Shown here piece after piece: positions 17,045 to 25,125 of a stretch of DNA of 61,707 nucleotides. The notes under the pieces were generated by a model. The model did no database searches, was not told the origin of the DNA, and saw only the letters and a program-made list of their open reading frames with translations. Where the stretch lies: assembly GCA_903900845.1 (NCBI GenBank), contig CAIUOU010000082.1:1-61707 (forward strand), in the 5' to 3' direction. The position numbers and the translations under genes are program-made. The stretch comes from an uncultured Opitutia bacterium (GTDB lineage Bacteria > Verrucomicrobiota > Verrucomicrobiia > Opitutales > Opitutaceae). How positions within the stretch are numbered: position 1 is the stretch's first letter; each line of letters opens with the position of its first letter.

Positions 17045-18466
17045 TCAGGCCGCATCCGTCGGGGAATTTTCCCCGGATAACTCATCCGTCTTAACTCCCT
17101 TGAGCCGGTACCGCACCACGTCGCGCGAGACTCCGAGCAACCGGGCCGCGCCCGAAACATTGTCCTTCGCCTGTCGCACCGCGCGAAGCACGATCTCATC
17201 GATCACCGCTTCCATCGAGAAACCGGATTCCGGGAAAACAAAATCCGGCCGCAGGACACCTCCGTCGCGCGCCCCCCCCGCAAGCGAGGGCGCCGCAGCG
17301 AGGTGGGGAAACGAAAACGCCTCCTCGCCCCCCATCACGACCGCCCGCTCGATCTCGTGGGCGAGCTCGCGGACATTGCCCGGCCACCGGTGCGCGAGCA
17401 GGCGGCGGCGGCCGGCCGCGGGGATGGCCGGGGTTTTCTGGCCGTAGCGCCGGCAGACACGCACCAGCAGTTCCTCCGCGAGCGTGACGACGTCGTCCCC
17501 GCGCTCGCGCAACGGGGGCAGTCGCACACGGAAAAGATCAAGCCGGTGCATGAGGTCCGCGCGGAACCGACCCTCGGCGGAAAGCGCGGCCAGATCGGCG
17601 TTGGTCGCGGCGATGACACGCACGTCGACCGGGAGCGAACGCGAGGCTCCCACGCGACGAAGCCGGCGGTCCTCGATGGCGGTGAGGAGCTTGGCTTGAA
17701 GCGACGGGGCCAGACTCGGCAACTCGTCGAGGAACAGCGTGCCGCCGTCGGCCGCCTCCATCAGGCCGATCCGGCCCGCCTTGGCGTCGGTGAAGGCGCC
17801 GCGCTCGTGGCCGAACAACTCGGCCTCGGCCAGCGACTCGGGCAAAGCGGAACAGTTGAGCTCCACCAGCGGCTGGTCGGCGCGCGGACCGTTGCGGTGG
17901 ATCCAACGCGCGAACGCGGTCTTGCCCGTGCCCGTCTCGCCCTCGATGAGCACCGGCGGCAGATTTTCGCCGAGCCGCCGGTCGGCGGTGGTGATCCGCA
18001 CCAGCTGTTCCCGCACCCCGGCGAGACTGGGTCCGAAAACGAGTTCGCTCTCCTGACCGCGCCGGTGCTCGTCGGCCCGGCGCTCCTGCCGCTGCCGGCG
18101 CGCCTGCGCGAAACGCACGGCGAACTCCTCCGGGTCAAACGGCTTGACGAGATAATCGGCCGCGCCGGCGCGCAGGGCCTCCACGGCGCCCGCGACCCCG
18201 CCCTCGGCGGTCATGACGATCACGGTGGTGGTCGGGGGAAAGGCCTTGTCGCGCAGCAGGTCGGTGCCGCGGCCGTCGGGCAGGTTCACGTCGATCAGCG
18301 CCGCCTCGAAGGGCAGGTCCTCGAGGGCGCGCCGCGCGGCGGCCACGGTGTTCACCGCGGTGACCTCCGCCTTCTCGGCGTCGAGGAAGCCGGCGAGGCG
18401 CCGGCGCAGCAACGCGTCATCCTCGAGCAGCAAAACGTTGAGACCGGCGAGCGGCGACTTCGGCAT
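17045..18466 (-). CDS. Sigma-54-dependent response regulator, NtrC family
   Basis: The 473-residue regulator has a receiver domain (phospho-acceptor D59, acidic pocket D16/D17, K107). Its AAA+ domain has Walker A GETGTGKT (175-182), the sigma-54 contact loop GAFTDA (222-227, consensus GAFTGA) and Walker B GGTLFLDE (240-247). A Fis-type helix-turn-helix lies at the C terminus (GAARLLGVSRDVVRYRLK). It should activate sigma-54 promoters when phosphorylated, most likely by the kinase at 13896-15290. The Gly-to-Asp change keeps the key Phe-Thr pair of the loop. A sigma-54-like motif lies just downstream of the gene, consistent with control of the following genes. Confidence 0.93.
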   Translation of the reverse strand: MPKSPLAGLNVLLLEDDALLRRRLAGFLDAEKAEVTAVNTVAAARRALEDLPFEAALIDVNLPDGRGTDLLRDKAFPPTTTVIVMTAEGGVAGAVEALRAGAADYLVKPFDPEEFAVRFAQARRQRQERRADEHRRGQESELVFGPSLAGVREQLVRITTADRRLGENLPPVLIEGETGTGKTAFARWIHRNGPRADQPLVELNCSALPESLAEAELFGHERGAFTDAKAGRIGLMEAADGGTLFLDELPSLAPSLQAKLLTAIEDRRLRRVGASRSLPVDVRVIAATNADLAALSAEGRFRADLMHRLDLFRVRLPPLRERGDDVVTLAEELLVRVCRRYGQKTPAIPAAGRRRLLAHRWPGNVRELAHEIERAVVMGGEEAFSFPHLAAAPSLAGGARDGGVLRPDFVFPESGFSMEAVIDEIVLRAVRQAKDNVSGAARLLGVSRDVVRYRLKGVKTDELSGENSPTDAA

Positions 18467-18516
18467 GGCCCGGGACTGTGCGGTGGGCCGCGCGAGGCTC
18501 CAACCAAAACCGCTCG

Positions 18517-19143
18517 TCAGCGGGCGGCGGCCGTCGCGGCAACCCGCTCGATGAGGGGTGCCAGTCCGCTGAGCCGGATCCCGAGGTGCGGCGTGGAATC
18601 GAAGAGCGCCATGAACTTGGACCGGCGCAGGACCAGCAGGGCCCGCGTCTCGTTCTGCTGCGCGGCGTCAAGCTGGTGGGCGCGCGTGAGCATCTCGAGG
18701 CGAGGGGTGACGGTGATCTTCCAGTAAACCCAGGTCATCGAGCGGTCCTGCTCGCGGAAGATCTCCTCGTCGGAGAGCGGTTCGCGGGACCCGGCGCGCT
18801 TGGCGTCGCGCTCGGCGAGCTTGCGCTGCGTGGCGACGTAGCGCTCGCGCTGGTCCGGCCGGAGGAGACGCAGGAACTCGCGGTCGAACTCGGCGTCGAT
18901 CTCCTGCATCTGGGCGCTGTAGACCTCGATCTGCGGACGGAGCTTCTGGATCTCGGCGACCAGCCGCGCGCGATCGAGCTGCCGCTGGCGGCGCTCGCCG
19001 CCTCCGGCGGGCGGCGCGAACTCACGCGTGAGCGCGGCCGGGGCCGGGGGTACGGACGGGGCCGGCTCGGTGAGCAGCCGGGCGAGATAGCCGGCGGCGA
19101 ACACCACGACGGTCAGCAGGGCGACAAAGACGCGGGGATTCAT
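18517..19143 (-). CDS. Membrane-anchored periplasmic helical protein, possible sensor for the ECF sigma module
   Basis: The 208-residue protein has one N-terminal TM segment (VFVALLTVVVFAAGYLARLL, about residues 5-24), a proline-rich linker and an all-helical periplasmic part. The segments LRPDQRERYVATQRKL and LTRAHQLDAAQQ resemble the LTxxQ-type helices of CpxP/Spy and CnrX-like sensors, but no family is assigned firmly. ATG 19143 overlaps the stop of the preceding membrane protein (ATGA). With that gene and the ECF sigma factor it forms a three-gene unit like the sigma / anti-sigma / periplasmic sensor arrangement of metal-resistance loci. The role is inferred from this context. Confidence 0.65.
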   Translation of the reverse strand: MNPRVFVALLTVVVFAAGYLARLLTEPAPSVPPAPAALTREFAPPAGGGERRQRQLDRARLVAEIQKLRPQIEVYSAQMQEIDAEFDREFLRLLRPDQRERYVATQRKLAERDAKRAGSREPLSDEEIFREQDRSMTWVYWKITVTPRLEMLTRAHQLDAAQQNETRALLVLRRSKFMALFDSTPHLGIRLSGLAPLIERVAATAAAR

Positions 19144-19508
19144 CGGCCGGGCACGTCGATCTCCTGGGCGAAGGCGACGATGGCGCGCCACTCGGCGAGG
19201 TTGCGCTCGTCGGCGAGACGCTGGTTGCGCTGCTGAAGGAAGAGGACGGCCGCGAGGCACAGCACGACGGTGGCGGCGCTGAGCGCGAACTGGCTGGCGT
19301 AGGACGGCATGACCGCGCCCCGCGCCTCGCGCAGGACCCGTGCGGCGAAACCCGGCCGCAGGCAGGCCGCGGCAGCCTCCCGCAGGGCGGCCCAGGCACC
19401 GGACCCCGGCCCTCGGGCGGCGCCGAGGACGCGGCCGGCGAAGCCCGGCCGCAGCCGGGAGGAAGCGGCGGTGCGCAGGTCGTTCCAGGCCTTTTCCTCA
19501 GGGTGCAT
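19140..19508 (-). CDS. Single-pass membrane protein, probable anti-sigma factor
   Basis: The 122-residue protein has a cytoplasmic N-terminal region, one TM segment (FALSAATVVLCLAAVLFL, about 77-95) and a short outer tail. The cytoplasmic part contains two copies of a roughly 30-residue motif of the form LR-x-AA-x3-LRPGFA-x-RVL-x2-ARG. The gene starts inside the 3' end of the ECF sigma gene (ATG 19508; an alternative ATG at 19529 adds seven residues) and ends in an ATGA overlap with the next gene. Tight coupling to a sigma factor and the topology argue for an anti-sigma factor. No zinc-finger HxxxCxxC motif is present, so it is not a standard ZAS protein. Confidence 0.65.
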   Translation of the reverse strand: MHPEEKAWNDLRTAASSRLRPGFAGRVLGAARGPGSGAWAALREAAAACLRPGFAARVLREARGAVMPSYASQFALSAATVVLCLAAVLFLQQRNQRLADERNLAEWRAIVAFAQEIDVPGR

Positions 19509-20046
19509 GATGGGATTGATAGTGCTCACGAAGATGCTCCCGCGCGCGGTGCAGGCGAGCCTTCACCGCGGCCACGCTGGTGGAGAGGACCGCGGCGATC
19601 TCGGCGTGGCTGCGCCCTTCTTGCACCAGGGCAAGGAGCGCGCGATCCTGCGGCCGCAGGTGCTCGAGCGCGTGCCGCAGGGCGTCGAGCTCCTCGGTGT
19701 CGACCGCGCCGGGCGGCTCGGGGATGTTCTCGTGCTCCGCGGCGAAAGGCAGGAAGATCCGCCGCAGCTTCTGCCGGCGCAGCTGGTCGATGCAGGTGTT
19801 GCGGGCGAGACGGAACAGCCACGACTCGAACTGCGAAGGGGCCTGCAGGCCGCCGATCGCGCGGACCATCTTGATGAAGACCTGCTGGCTGAGATCCTCC
19901 ACCTGGTCGCGACGGTTGGTGATGGCGAAGACGAAGCCGGCCACCCGATTCTGATACGTGACGATGAGGTCATGCAAAGCCTCCTCGTCGCCGCGCTGCG
20001 CGCGGCGCACCAGGTCGACCAGATCTGTCGTCGAGGTTTCATCCAT
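19498..20046 (-). CDS. ECF-family RNA polymerase sigma factor
   Basis: The 182-residue protein has sigma region 2 (about residues 10-80, with DQVEDLSQQVFIKMVRAI and FESWLFRLARNTCIDQLRR) and sigma region 4 with a helix-turn-helix (about 125-175, RSHAEIAAVLSTSVAAVKARLHRAR). Regions 1 and 3 are absent, as in ECF sigma factors. ATG 20046 was chosen because the frame upstream is low-complexity; a GGAAGGA sequence lies 13 bases before it. The two following genes overlap it and each other. It is divergent from a lipoprotein gene that could be a target of the same promoter region. Confidence 0.92.
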   Translation of the reverse strand: MDETSTTDLVDLVRRAQRGDEEALHDLIVTYQNRVAGFVFAITNRRDQVEDLSQQVFIKMVRAIGGLQAPSQFESWLFRLARNTCIDQLRRQKLRRIFLPFAAEHENIPEPPGAVDTEELDALRHALEHLRPQDRALLALVQEGRSHAEIAAVLSTSVAAVKARLHRAREHLREHYQSHHAP

Positions 20047-20158
20047 GCGGCTGGAGGCGTCCTTCCGGCTAGACGCCCCGGACCGGGGAAAGATACGACA
20101 CCCCGGCGTCGGCCTTGCCTTTGCGGCGGTCCTCGCGTGCGCTCGTCCTCCGTCCACG

Positions 20159-20890
20159 ATGAAGCCCACGGTCACCCTCCTCTCTCCTGCCGCCGCCGCC
20201 CTGCTCGCCGTCCTTTCGCTCGCCGCCGGCGGCTGCGGCTCCGGTCCCGCCCCGCGCGACCTCATGCTTGAGGAGGCCGGCCGCTCCGCCGCCGTCGATC
20301 GCCCGGTCGCCATGCGCGGCGAGGGCTCTTTCCTCGGCGGCGGCCTCGCGACGGTGGCGACGGTAACCCGCGGCTTCGACCGGGGTAACCGGGCGCCTCG
20401 CGCCAAGGGCCCGGGCGGCGGGCCCGTCGAGGGCGCGTTCGACGATCCCAGCCGCCGGCGGCGTGACGACGCGGGCGCCTTCACCGAGGTCTACCAGATC
20501 GGCGGCTACGGCGATTCGGAAGAGGAGCAGAAGGAGGCGATGCAGGACTACATCCGCCAGGCCCGTGCCCGCCGCGCGGCCGGCAGCCCCATGCCGCCCG
20601 TCACCCTCAAGGTCGCCTTTGAAAACCGTGGCAAGGAAACGCTGGAGATCGAGGTGCTCGACGTGAACTCCGACCTCGGCAACTTCGCCGTGCGCCCGCC
20701 GCGCCTCACCATCCCGGCCGGTGCCAGCGCTTCCCTCGACCCGATGATCTCCCAGCTGGGCGTCACCAGCGACGAGATCCCGCTCAAGCTTGCGCTCCGC
20801 AGCGGCGGCAAGCGCGAACTTCAGGTGGTCGTGATCAGGAACGTCTTCGGCGGCTCGCTCCGCCAGGAGTTCGAGAAGTTGGCCCGCTGA
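20159..20890 (+). CDS. Lipoprotein of unknown function
   Basis: The 243-residue product has a lipoprotein signal peptide with lipid-acceptor cysteine at about residue 26 (LAAGGC). A disordered Gly/Arg-rich segment follows (about 60-110). The C-terminal beta domain of about 100 residues (VTLKVAFENRGKETLEIEVLDVNSDLGNF is part of it) resembles Ig-like folds. No family was recognised. It is divergent from the ECF sigma gene across about 112 bases and convergent with the following kinase gene (14-base gap), so its expression may depend on the ECF promoter region. Confidence 0.7.
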   Translation: MKPTVTLLSPAAAALLAVLSLAAGGCGSGPAPRDLMLEEAGRSAAVDRPVAMRGEGSFLGGGLATVATVTRGFDRGNRAPRAKGPGGGPVEGAFDDPSRRRRDDAGAFTEVYQIGGYGDSEEEQKEAMQDYIRQARARRAAGSPMPPVTLKVAFENRGKETLEIEVLDVNSDLGNFAVRPPRLTIPAGASASLDPMISQLGVTSDEIPLKLALRSGGKRELQVVVIRNVFGGSLRQEFEKLAR

Positions 20891-20904
20891 GGCGCCGCGC
20901 GCCG

Positions 20905-22071
20905 TCAGCCCTCGAGCATCCGCGCCCGGCGGTCGCGGCGCGGGAACTGGAGCGTCACCACGGTGCCGACGCCCTCCTTGCTTTCGATCCCGACCTGGCC
21001 GCCATGCTCGCGCATGATGCGCTGCGCGATCATCAACCCCAGGCCGTTTCCACCCGGCTTGGTGGTGTGGTAGGGCTGAAACAGACGGCCGAGGTCCTCC
21101 GCGCGGATCCCCGCGCCCGTGTCGGCGAAGACTAGGTACACGGAATCGTCGTCGGCCCGCGAACGGATGCGCAGGCTGCCGCCGGGCTCCATGGCCTCCA
21201 TGGCGTTCTTGGTGAGGTTGAAGATAACCTGCTTGATCTGGTTGCGGTCGGCCAGGACGGCCGGCACCGGCGCGGCCTCCACCTCCACCGCGACCCCGCG
21301 GTCCTCGAGCTCGCGGTGCTGCACGTGGAGAACCTCGGCCACCAGCGCGCCGAGCTCGGTGTCGGCGAGATCGGGCGGCTGGGGGCGGATCGCGCCGAGG
21401 AAGTTGCTGATGATACCGTCGAGCCGCGCGACCTCATCGCGGCAGATCCGCAGCGATTCGCCCAGCGCCGCGGCCTCCCGCGCGTCCTTCAACCGCTTCA
21501 ACCGGCGCTCGATCAGCTGCAGATGGATGGTGAGGGAGTTGAGCGGGTTGCCCAGCTCGTGGGCGACGCCGGCGGCGAGAAGCACGATCGAGGAATTGCG
21601 CTCGCTCTCGATGCGCCGCTCGGTGGTGGCGCGTTCCTTGGTGATGTCGGTGAGGATCACCGCGAAGCGACGGGCCTGCCCCGCTCCCTGCGCCCGGAAG
21701 GGCACCATGTAGAGCCGCACGACGCGGGGCTCCGGGTAGGTGAGCTCGAACTCTCGCGCGACCACCGGGGCCGCGCCGTCGCCGTCCAGCGCCGCGCCGA
21801 GCGAGTTCCGCAACCCGGGCACGAGGCGCCAGAGGGTCTGGCCGGCCACGTCCTCGCCCAAACCCACGAGGCGGCCGGCGGCGTGGTTGGCGTACTCGAT
21901 CGCGCCGTCATCACGGATGACCAGCACGCCTTCCTGCAGGGTGTTGAAGATCTCCTCGAACACCCCGCGTTCGCGCGCCAGCCGCTGCACGAGGTTGGCC
22001 AGGTTCACCGAGTCGAGCGTGTCAAGGCGCCCGAGCACGCGATCCAGCGAGGAGTGTTTCTTTCCGGCCAT
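20905..22071 (-). CDS. Cytoplasmic PAS-domain histidine kinase, NtrB-like
   Basis: The 388-residue kinase has no TM segment. It has an N-terminal helix, a PAS domain (about residues 38-145, EGVLVIRDDGAIEYANHAAG), an H-box with phospho-acceptor H171 (AAGVAHELGNPLNSL), an N-box (VIFNLTKNAMEAM), and G1/G2 boxes (FADTGAGI; GGNGLGLMIAQRI). This layout is that of NtrB-type kinases, which usually pair with sigma-54-dependent regulators. No regulator is adjacent. The sigma-54 regulator at 17045-18466 already has a nearer kinase, so this is probably an orphan with a partner elsewhere. rnhB lies just upstream on the same strand (21 bases). Confidence 0.88.
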   Translation of the reverse strand: MAGKKHSSLDRVLGRLDTLDSVNLANLVQRLARERGVFEEIFNTLQEGVLVIRDDGAIEYANHAAGRLVGLGEDVAGQTLWRLVPGLRNSLGAALDGDGAAPVVAREFELTYPEPRVVRLYMVPFRAQGAGQARRFAVILTDITKERATTERRIESERNSSIVLLAAGVAHELGNPLNSLTIHLQLIERRLKRLKDAREAAALGESLRICRDEVARLDGIISNFLGAIRPQPPDLADTELGALVAEVLHVQHRELEDRGVAVEVEAAPVPAVLADRNQIKQVIFNLTKNAMEAMEPGGSLRIRSRADDDSVYLVFADTGAGIRAEDLGRLFQPYHTTKPGGNGLGLMIAQRIMREHGGQVGIESKEGVGTVVTLQFPRRDRRARMLEG

Positions 22072-22092
22072 GCGCGGCGTCAGTGAACCGGG

Positions 22093-22857
22093 CTAGTCCT
22101 CCGTCGCGAGAAAATCCATCTGCGCCGGATCGGCGCGCGCCGCGAGGAGCTTCCGCAGGAACGCTTCCCGGTGCTCGGGACAGCGCCCGAGGCGCAGCAC
22201 CGCCTCCCGGTGGTCCTCCGTGCCGTATCCCTTGTGCCGCGCGAACCCGTAGCCGGAATGGCAAGCGTCGAGCTCGGTCATCCGCCGGTCGCGGGTGACC
22301 TTCGCCACGATCGAGGCCATCGCCACGCACAGCGAGCGCGCGTCGCCCTTCACCAGAGCCGTGTGCGGGTACGGGAAACTCCGCAGGGGCAGACCGTCGA
22401 CCAGGATGCGCGCCGAGACCCGCGGTTGGTACGCGCTGCGCTCCTCCAGGCTGGAAAAAAGGTCGGGTTCCCGCGCCGGGGGCGCGAAGGCGTCCGGAGG
22501 ATGGATGCCCTCCAGGGCCCGGCGCATCGCGAGTTTCGTCGCCCCGAGGATGTTGTGCTCGGCGATTTCCTCCACCCCAGCCACGCCGAACGTCGCGTGG
22601 ATCTGGCCGGCCGCCGCGAGCCGCTCAAACTCGCCCCACAGCTCCTCGCGCGCCTCCGCCGTCAGGGCCTTCGAGTCGTTCACCCGCCCGCCGTGCGTGA
22701 CCGCCCAACGGCCCTCGAGGAAATCTCGCCCCACCATCACCGCCCCCGCCACCACCGGGCCCGCGAACGCCCCGCGGCCCGCTTCGTCCACCCCAATCAG
22801 GTGCTCCACCCCGGCGATCTGCCGGAGGTCGAATCCCCGCAGTTGGCGGCGTTTCAT
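22093..22857 (-). CDS. rnhB: Ribonuclease HII
   Basis: RNase HII removes ribonucleotides and RNA primers from RNA:DNA hybrids. The 254-residue product has the catalytic start GVDEAGRGAFAGPVVAGAV (D24, E25), NDSKALT, a SIVAKVTRDRRM segment and the late YGFARHKGYGTEDH motif. It is a little longer than many family members because of an extra segment near the middle (REPDLFSSLEERSAYQPRV). Start ATG 22857. Confidence 0.93.
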   Translation of the reverse strand: MKRRQLRGFDLRQIAGVEHLIGVDEAGRGAFAGPVVAGAVMVGRDFLEGRWAVTHGGRVNDSKALTAEAREELWGEFERLAAAGQIHATFGVAGVEEIAEHNILGATKLAMRRALEGIHPPDAFAPPAREPDLFSSLEERSAYQPRVSARILVDGLPLRSFPYPHTALVKGDARSLCVAMASIVAKVTRDRRMTELDACHSGYGFARHKGYGTEDHREAVLRLGRCPEHREAFLRKLLAARADPAQMDFLATED

Positions 22858-22975
22858 CGCGTGATGTCAGCGGAACCCGCCCGCCGCTGGCAAGTCGCGA
22901 GCCCGGCGGCGACCGCGCCCCGAGACCGGCCGGAAATTTGCTTGAAGCACCCCGGGTCGCGGCGAGCCTTCGCGC

Positions 22976-23860
22976 GTGTCCGAGAAACGTCCTCTGCTGA
23001 TGCTCGGGCTACCGAAAGGCAGCCTCGAGGAGTCCACCAAGAACCTGTTCGCCAAGGCGGGCTGGAAGATCACGACCAGCTCCCGCAGCTACCGGCCGTC
23101 CATCGACGATGCGGAGCTCGACGGCCGCTTCATCCGCGCGCAGGAGGTCAGCCGCTACGTCGAGCACGGGTTCTTCGACTGCGGGCTCACCGGACACGAC
23201 TGGGTGCGCGAGAACGGCTCTGACGTCGTCGAGGTCTGCGAGCTCGTCTACAGCCGTGCCTCGACCCAGAAGTCCCGCTGGGTGCTCTGCGTGCCCGAGT
23301 CCTCGCCGGTGCGCACCGCCGCCGACCTCGCCGGAAAGCGGGTGGCCACCGAGCTGGTCGAGACCACGCGCCGCTATTTCGCCGACAAAGGCGTGCCCGT
23401 CGAGGTCGAGTTTTCCTGGGGCGCCACCGAGGTGAAGGTGCCCGATCTGGTCGACGCCATCGTCGACATCACCGAGACCGGCAGTTCGCTCCGCGCGAAC
23501 AAGCTGCGGATTGTCGACACCTTGCTCGAGACCAGCACCAAGTTCATCGCCAACAAGTCCAGCTGGGCCGACCCCGCGAAGCGCCGTAAGATCGAGACCA
23601 TCGCCCTCCTCCTCCGCGGCGCCCTCGAGGCCGAGTCCAAGGTCGGCCTGAAGATGAACCTGCCCAAGTCCGCCCTCGAAGGCGTCGTGCGCGCCCTGCC
23701 CGCCCTGCGCAACCCGACGATCTCGCAGCTGAGCTCGTCCGATTGGATCGCGCTCGAGACCATCATCGACGAAAGCGTCGCGCGGGAGATCATCCCGCAG
23801 CTCAAGGCGCTCGGCGCCGAGGGCATCGTCGAGTACCCGCTCAACAAGGTCGTGTACTGA
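22976..23860 (+). CDS. hisG: ATP phosphoribosyltransferase, long form
   Basis: HisG joins ATP and PRPP in the first step of histidine synthesis. The 294-residue length and the C-terminal ACT-like regulatory part (about residues 215-294) identify the long, histidine-inhibited form that does not need HisZ. Motifs include [20 protein letters not shown] and the PRPP-binding [16 protein letters not shown]. Translation starts at GTG 22976. No other his gene is nearby; aguB follows after 23 bases. Confidence 0.94.
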   Translation: MSEKRPLLMLGLPKGSLEESTKNLFAKAGWKITTSSRSYRPSIDDAELDGRFIRAQEVSRYVEHGFFDCGLTGHDWVRENGSDVVEVCELVYSRASTQKSRWVLCVPESSPVRTAADLAGKRVATELVETTRRYFADKGVPVEVEFSWGATEVKVPDLVDAIVDITETGSSLRANKLRIVDTLLETSTKFIANKSSWADPAKRRKIETIALLLRGALEAESKVGLKMNLPKSALEGVVRALPALRNPTISQLSSSDWIALETIIDESVAREIIPQLKALGAEGIVEYPLNKVVY

Positions 23861-23883
23861 GCGCCGCCGCGGCGCTCCCCGCC

Positions 23884-24768
23884 ATGACAGAAGTCACCCT
23901 CGGCCTGCTCCAGCACGCCTGCGGGGAATCGCCGGCCGCCAACCTGCGGCGCACACTCGCCCTCGCGGAAAAGGCCGCACGGAAAGGCGCCCGCATCATC
24001 TGCACGCAGGAGCTCTTCCGCTCGCAGTACTTTTGCCAGGCGGAGCGCCACGAGTATTTCTCCCTCGCCGAGGTGATCCCCGGTCCGAGCACGCGCGCCT
24101 TCCAGGCCGTCGCGAAAAAACACCGGGTCGTTATCATCGCCTCCCTCTTCGAGCGCCGCGCGGCCGGGCTGTACCACAACACCGCCGTCGTGATCGACGC
24201 CGACGGCCGGCTGCTCGGGCGCTACCGGAAGATGCACATCCCGGACGACCCGCTCTACCACGAGAAATTCTACTTCACGCCGGGCGATACCGGTTTCCGT
24301 TCATGGGACACGCGCCATGGGCGCATCGGCGTGCTGATCTGCTGGGACCAATGGTACCCCGAGGCCGCTCGGCTCACGGCGATGCAGGGCGCGAACCTGC
24401 TCCTCTACCCCACCGCGATCGGCTGGCACCCGCGCGAGAAACGCGCCCACGGGGTCGCGCAGCACGATGCTTGGGAAACCATCCAACGCTCCCACGCGAT
24501 CGCGAACGGCTGCTACGTCGCCGCTGTGAACCGCGTCGGCCACGAGCGGCCCGAGGGCGGCGACGGGCTTGAATTCTGGGGCCGCAGCTTCGTCGCCGGA
24601 CCCGACGGCCGCGTGCTGGCCAGGGCCTCCGGGGAAGAGGAGGAGATCCTCCTCACCCCGCTCGACTTCGCGAAGGTCGACGCCACCCGCACCCACTGGC
24701 CGTTCCTCCGCGACCGCCGGATCGACGCCTACAGCGGCCTCACGCAACGCTTTCTCGACCAGCCATGA
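23884..24768 (+). CDS. aguB: N-carbamoylputrescine amidase
   Basis: AguB hydrolyses N-carbamoylputrescine to putrescine, CO2 and ammonia. The 294-residue product has the nitrilase-family triad E43 (TQELF), K116 (YRKMHIPDDP) and C153 (ICWDQWYPE), plus an AVNRVG segment. The presence of aguA two genes downstream supports the assignment to the agmatine-to-putrescine pathway. Translation starts at ATG 23884, and the stop overlaps the next gene (ATGA). Confidence 0.93.
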   Translation: MTEVTLGLLQHACGESPAANLRRTLALAEKAARKGARIICTQELFRSQYFCQAERHEYFSLAEVIPGPSTRAFQAVAKKHRVVIIASLFERRAAGLYHNTAVVIDADGRLLGRYRKMHIPDDPLYHEKFYFTPGDTGFRSWDTRHGRIGVLICWDQWYPEAARLTAMQGANLLLYPTAIGWHPREKRAHGVAQHDAWETIQRSHAIANGCYVAAVNRVGHERPEGGDGLEFWGRSFVAGPDGRVLARASGEEEEILLTPLDFAKVDATRTHWPFLRDRRIDAYSGLTQRFLDQP

Positions 24769-25124
24769 AACCCGACCGCGACCATCTGTTCCTGCTCACG
24801 CCGCTGTTTCCGGACGCCAAGCTCGGTCCCGGCCGCTACCACTGCCCGGAATGCGCGCAGGTCGAGGGCCTGCTCAGCTACTTCCCTTACCTGCGCGACC
24901 GTCTCGAGGTTTCCTATGCGGATTTCCCCCGGCCCCGCGCGGAGATCGTCGCGCTAGTCGGCGCGGAGAACCAGGGCTGCCCAGTGCTGGTGATCGGCGG
25001 AGCGGCGCCGGCCGGTCTCAAGGTCCGCCACCATGTGCCGACCGGCCGCGATTTCGTCTCCGGCTACCAGGAGATCGCCGCCTACCTCGCCGCCGTCCAC
25101 GGCTCCTCCGAGGCCCACTCCTAG
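24765..25124 (+). CDS. DUF3088-like small protein
   Basis: The 119-residue protein begins DRDHLFLLTPLFPD and contains CPECAQVEGLLSYFP, VDFPRPR-like (ADFPRPRAEIVALVG) and ENQGCPVLVIG segments, which match the DUF3088 family as I recall it. It has no signal peptide. The CPEC pair and strand pattern hint at a thioredoxin-like fold, but this is inference. It is inserted between aguB (4-base overlap) and aguA (1-base gap), so it is cotranscribed with putrescine synthesis genes. Its role there is unknown. Confidence 0.7.
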   Translation: MKPDRDHLFLLTPLFPDAKLGPGRYHCPECAQVEGLLSYFPYLRDRLEVSYADFPRPRAEIVALVGAENQGCPVLVIGGAAPAGLKVRHHVPTGRDFVSGYQEIAAYLAAVHGSSEAHS

Positions 25125-25125
25125 G

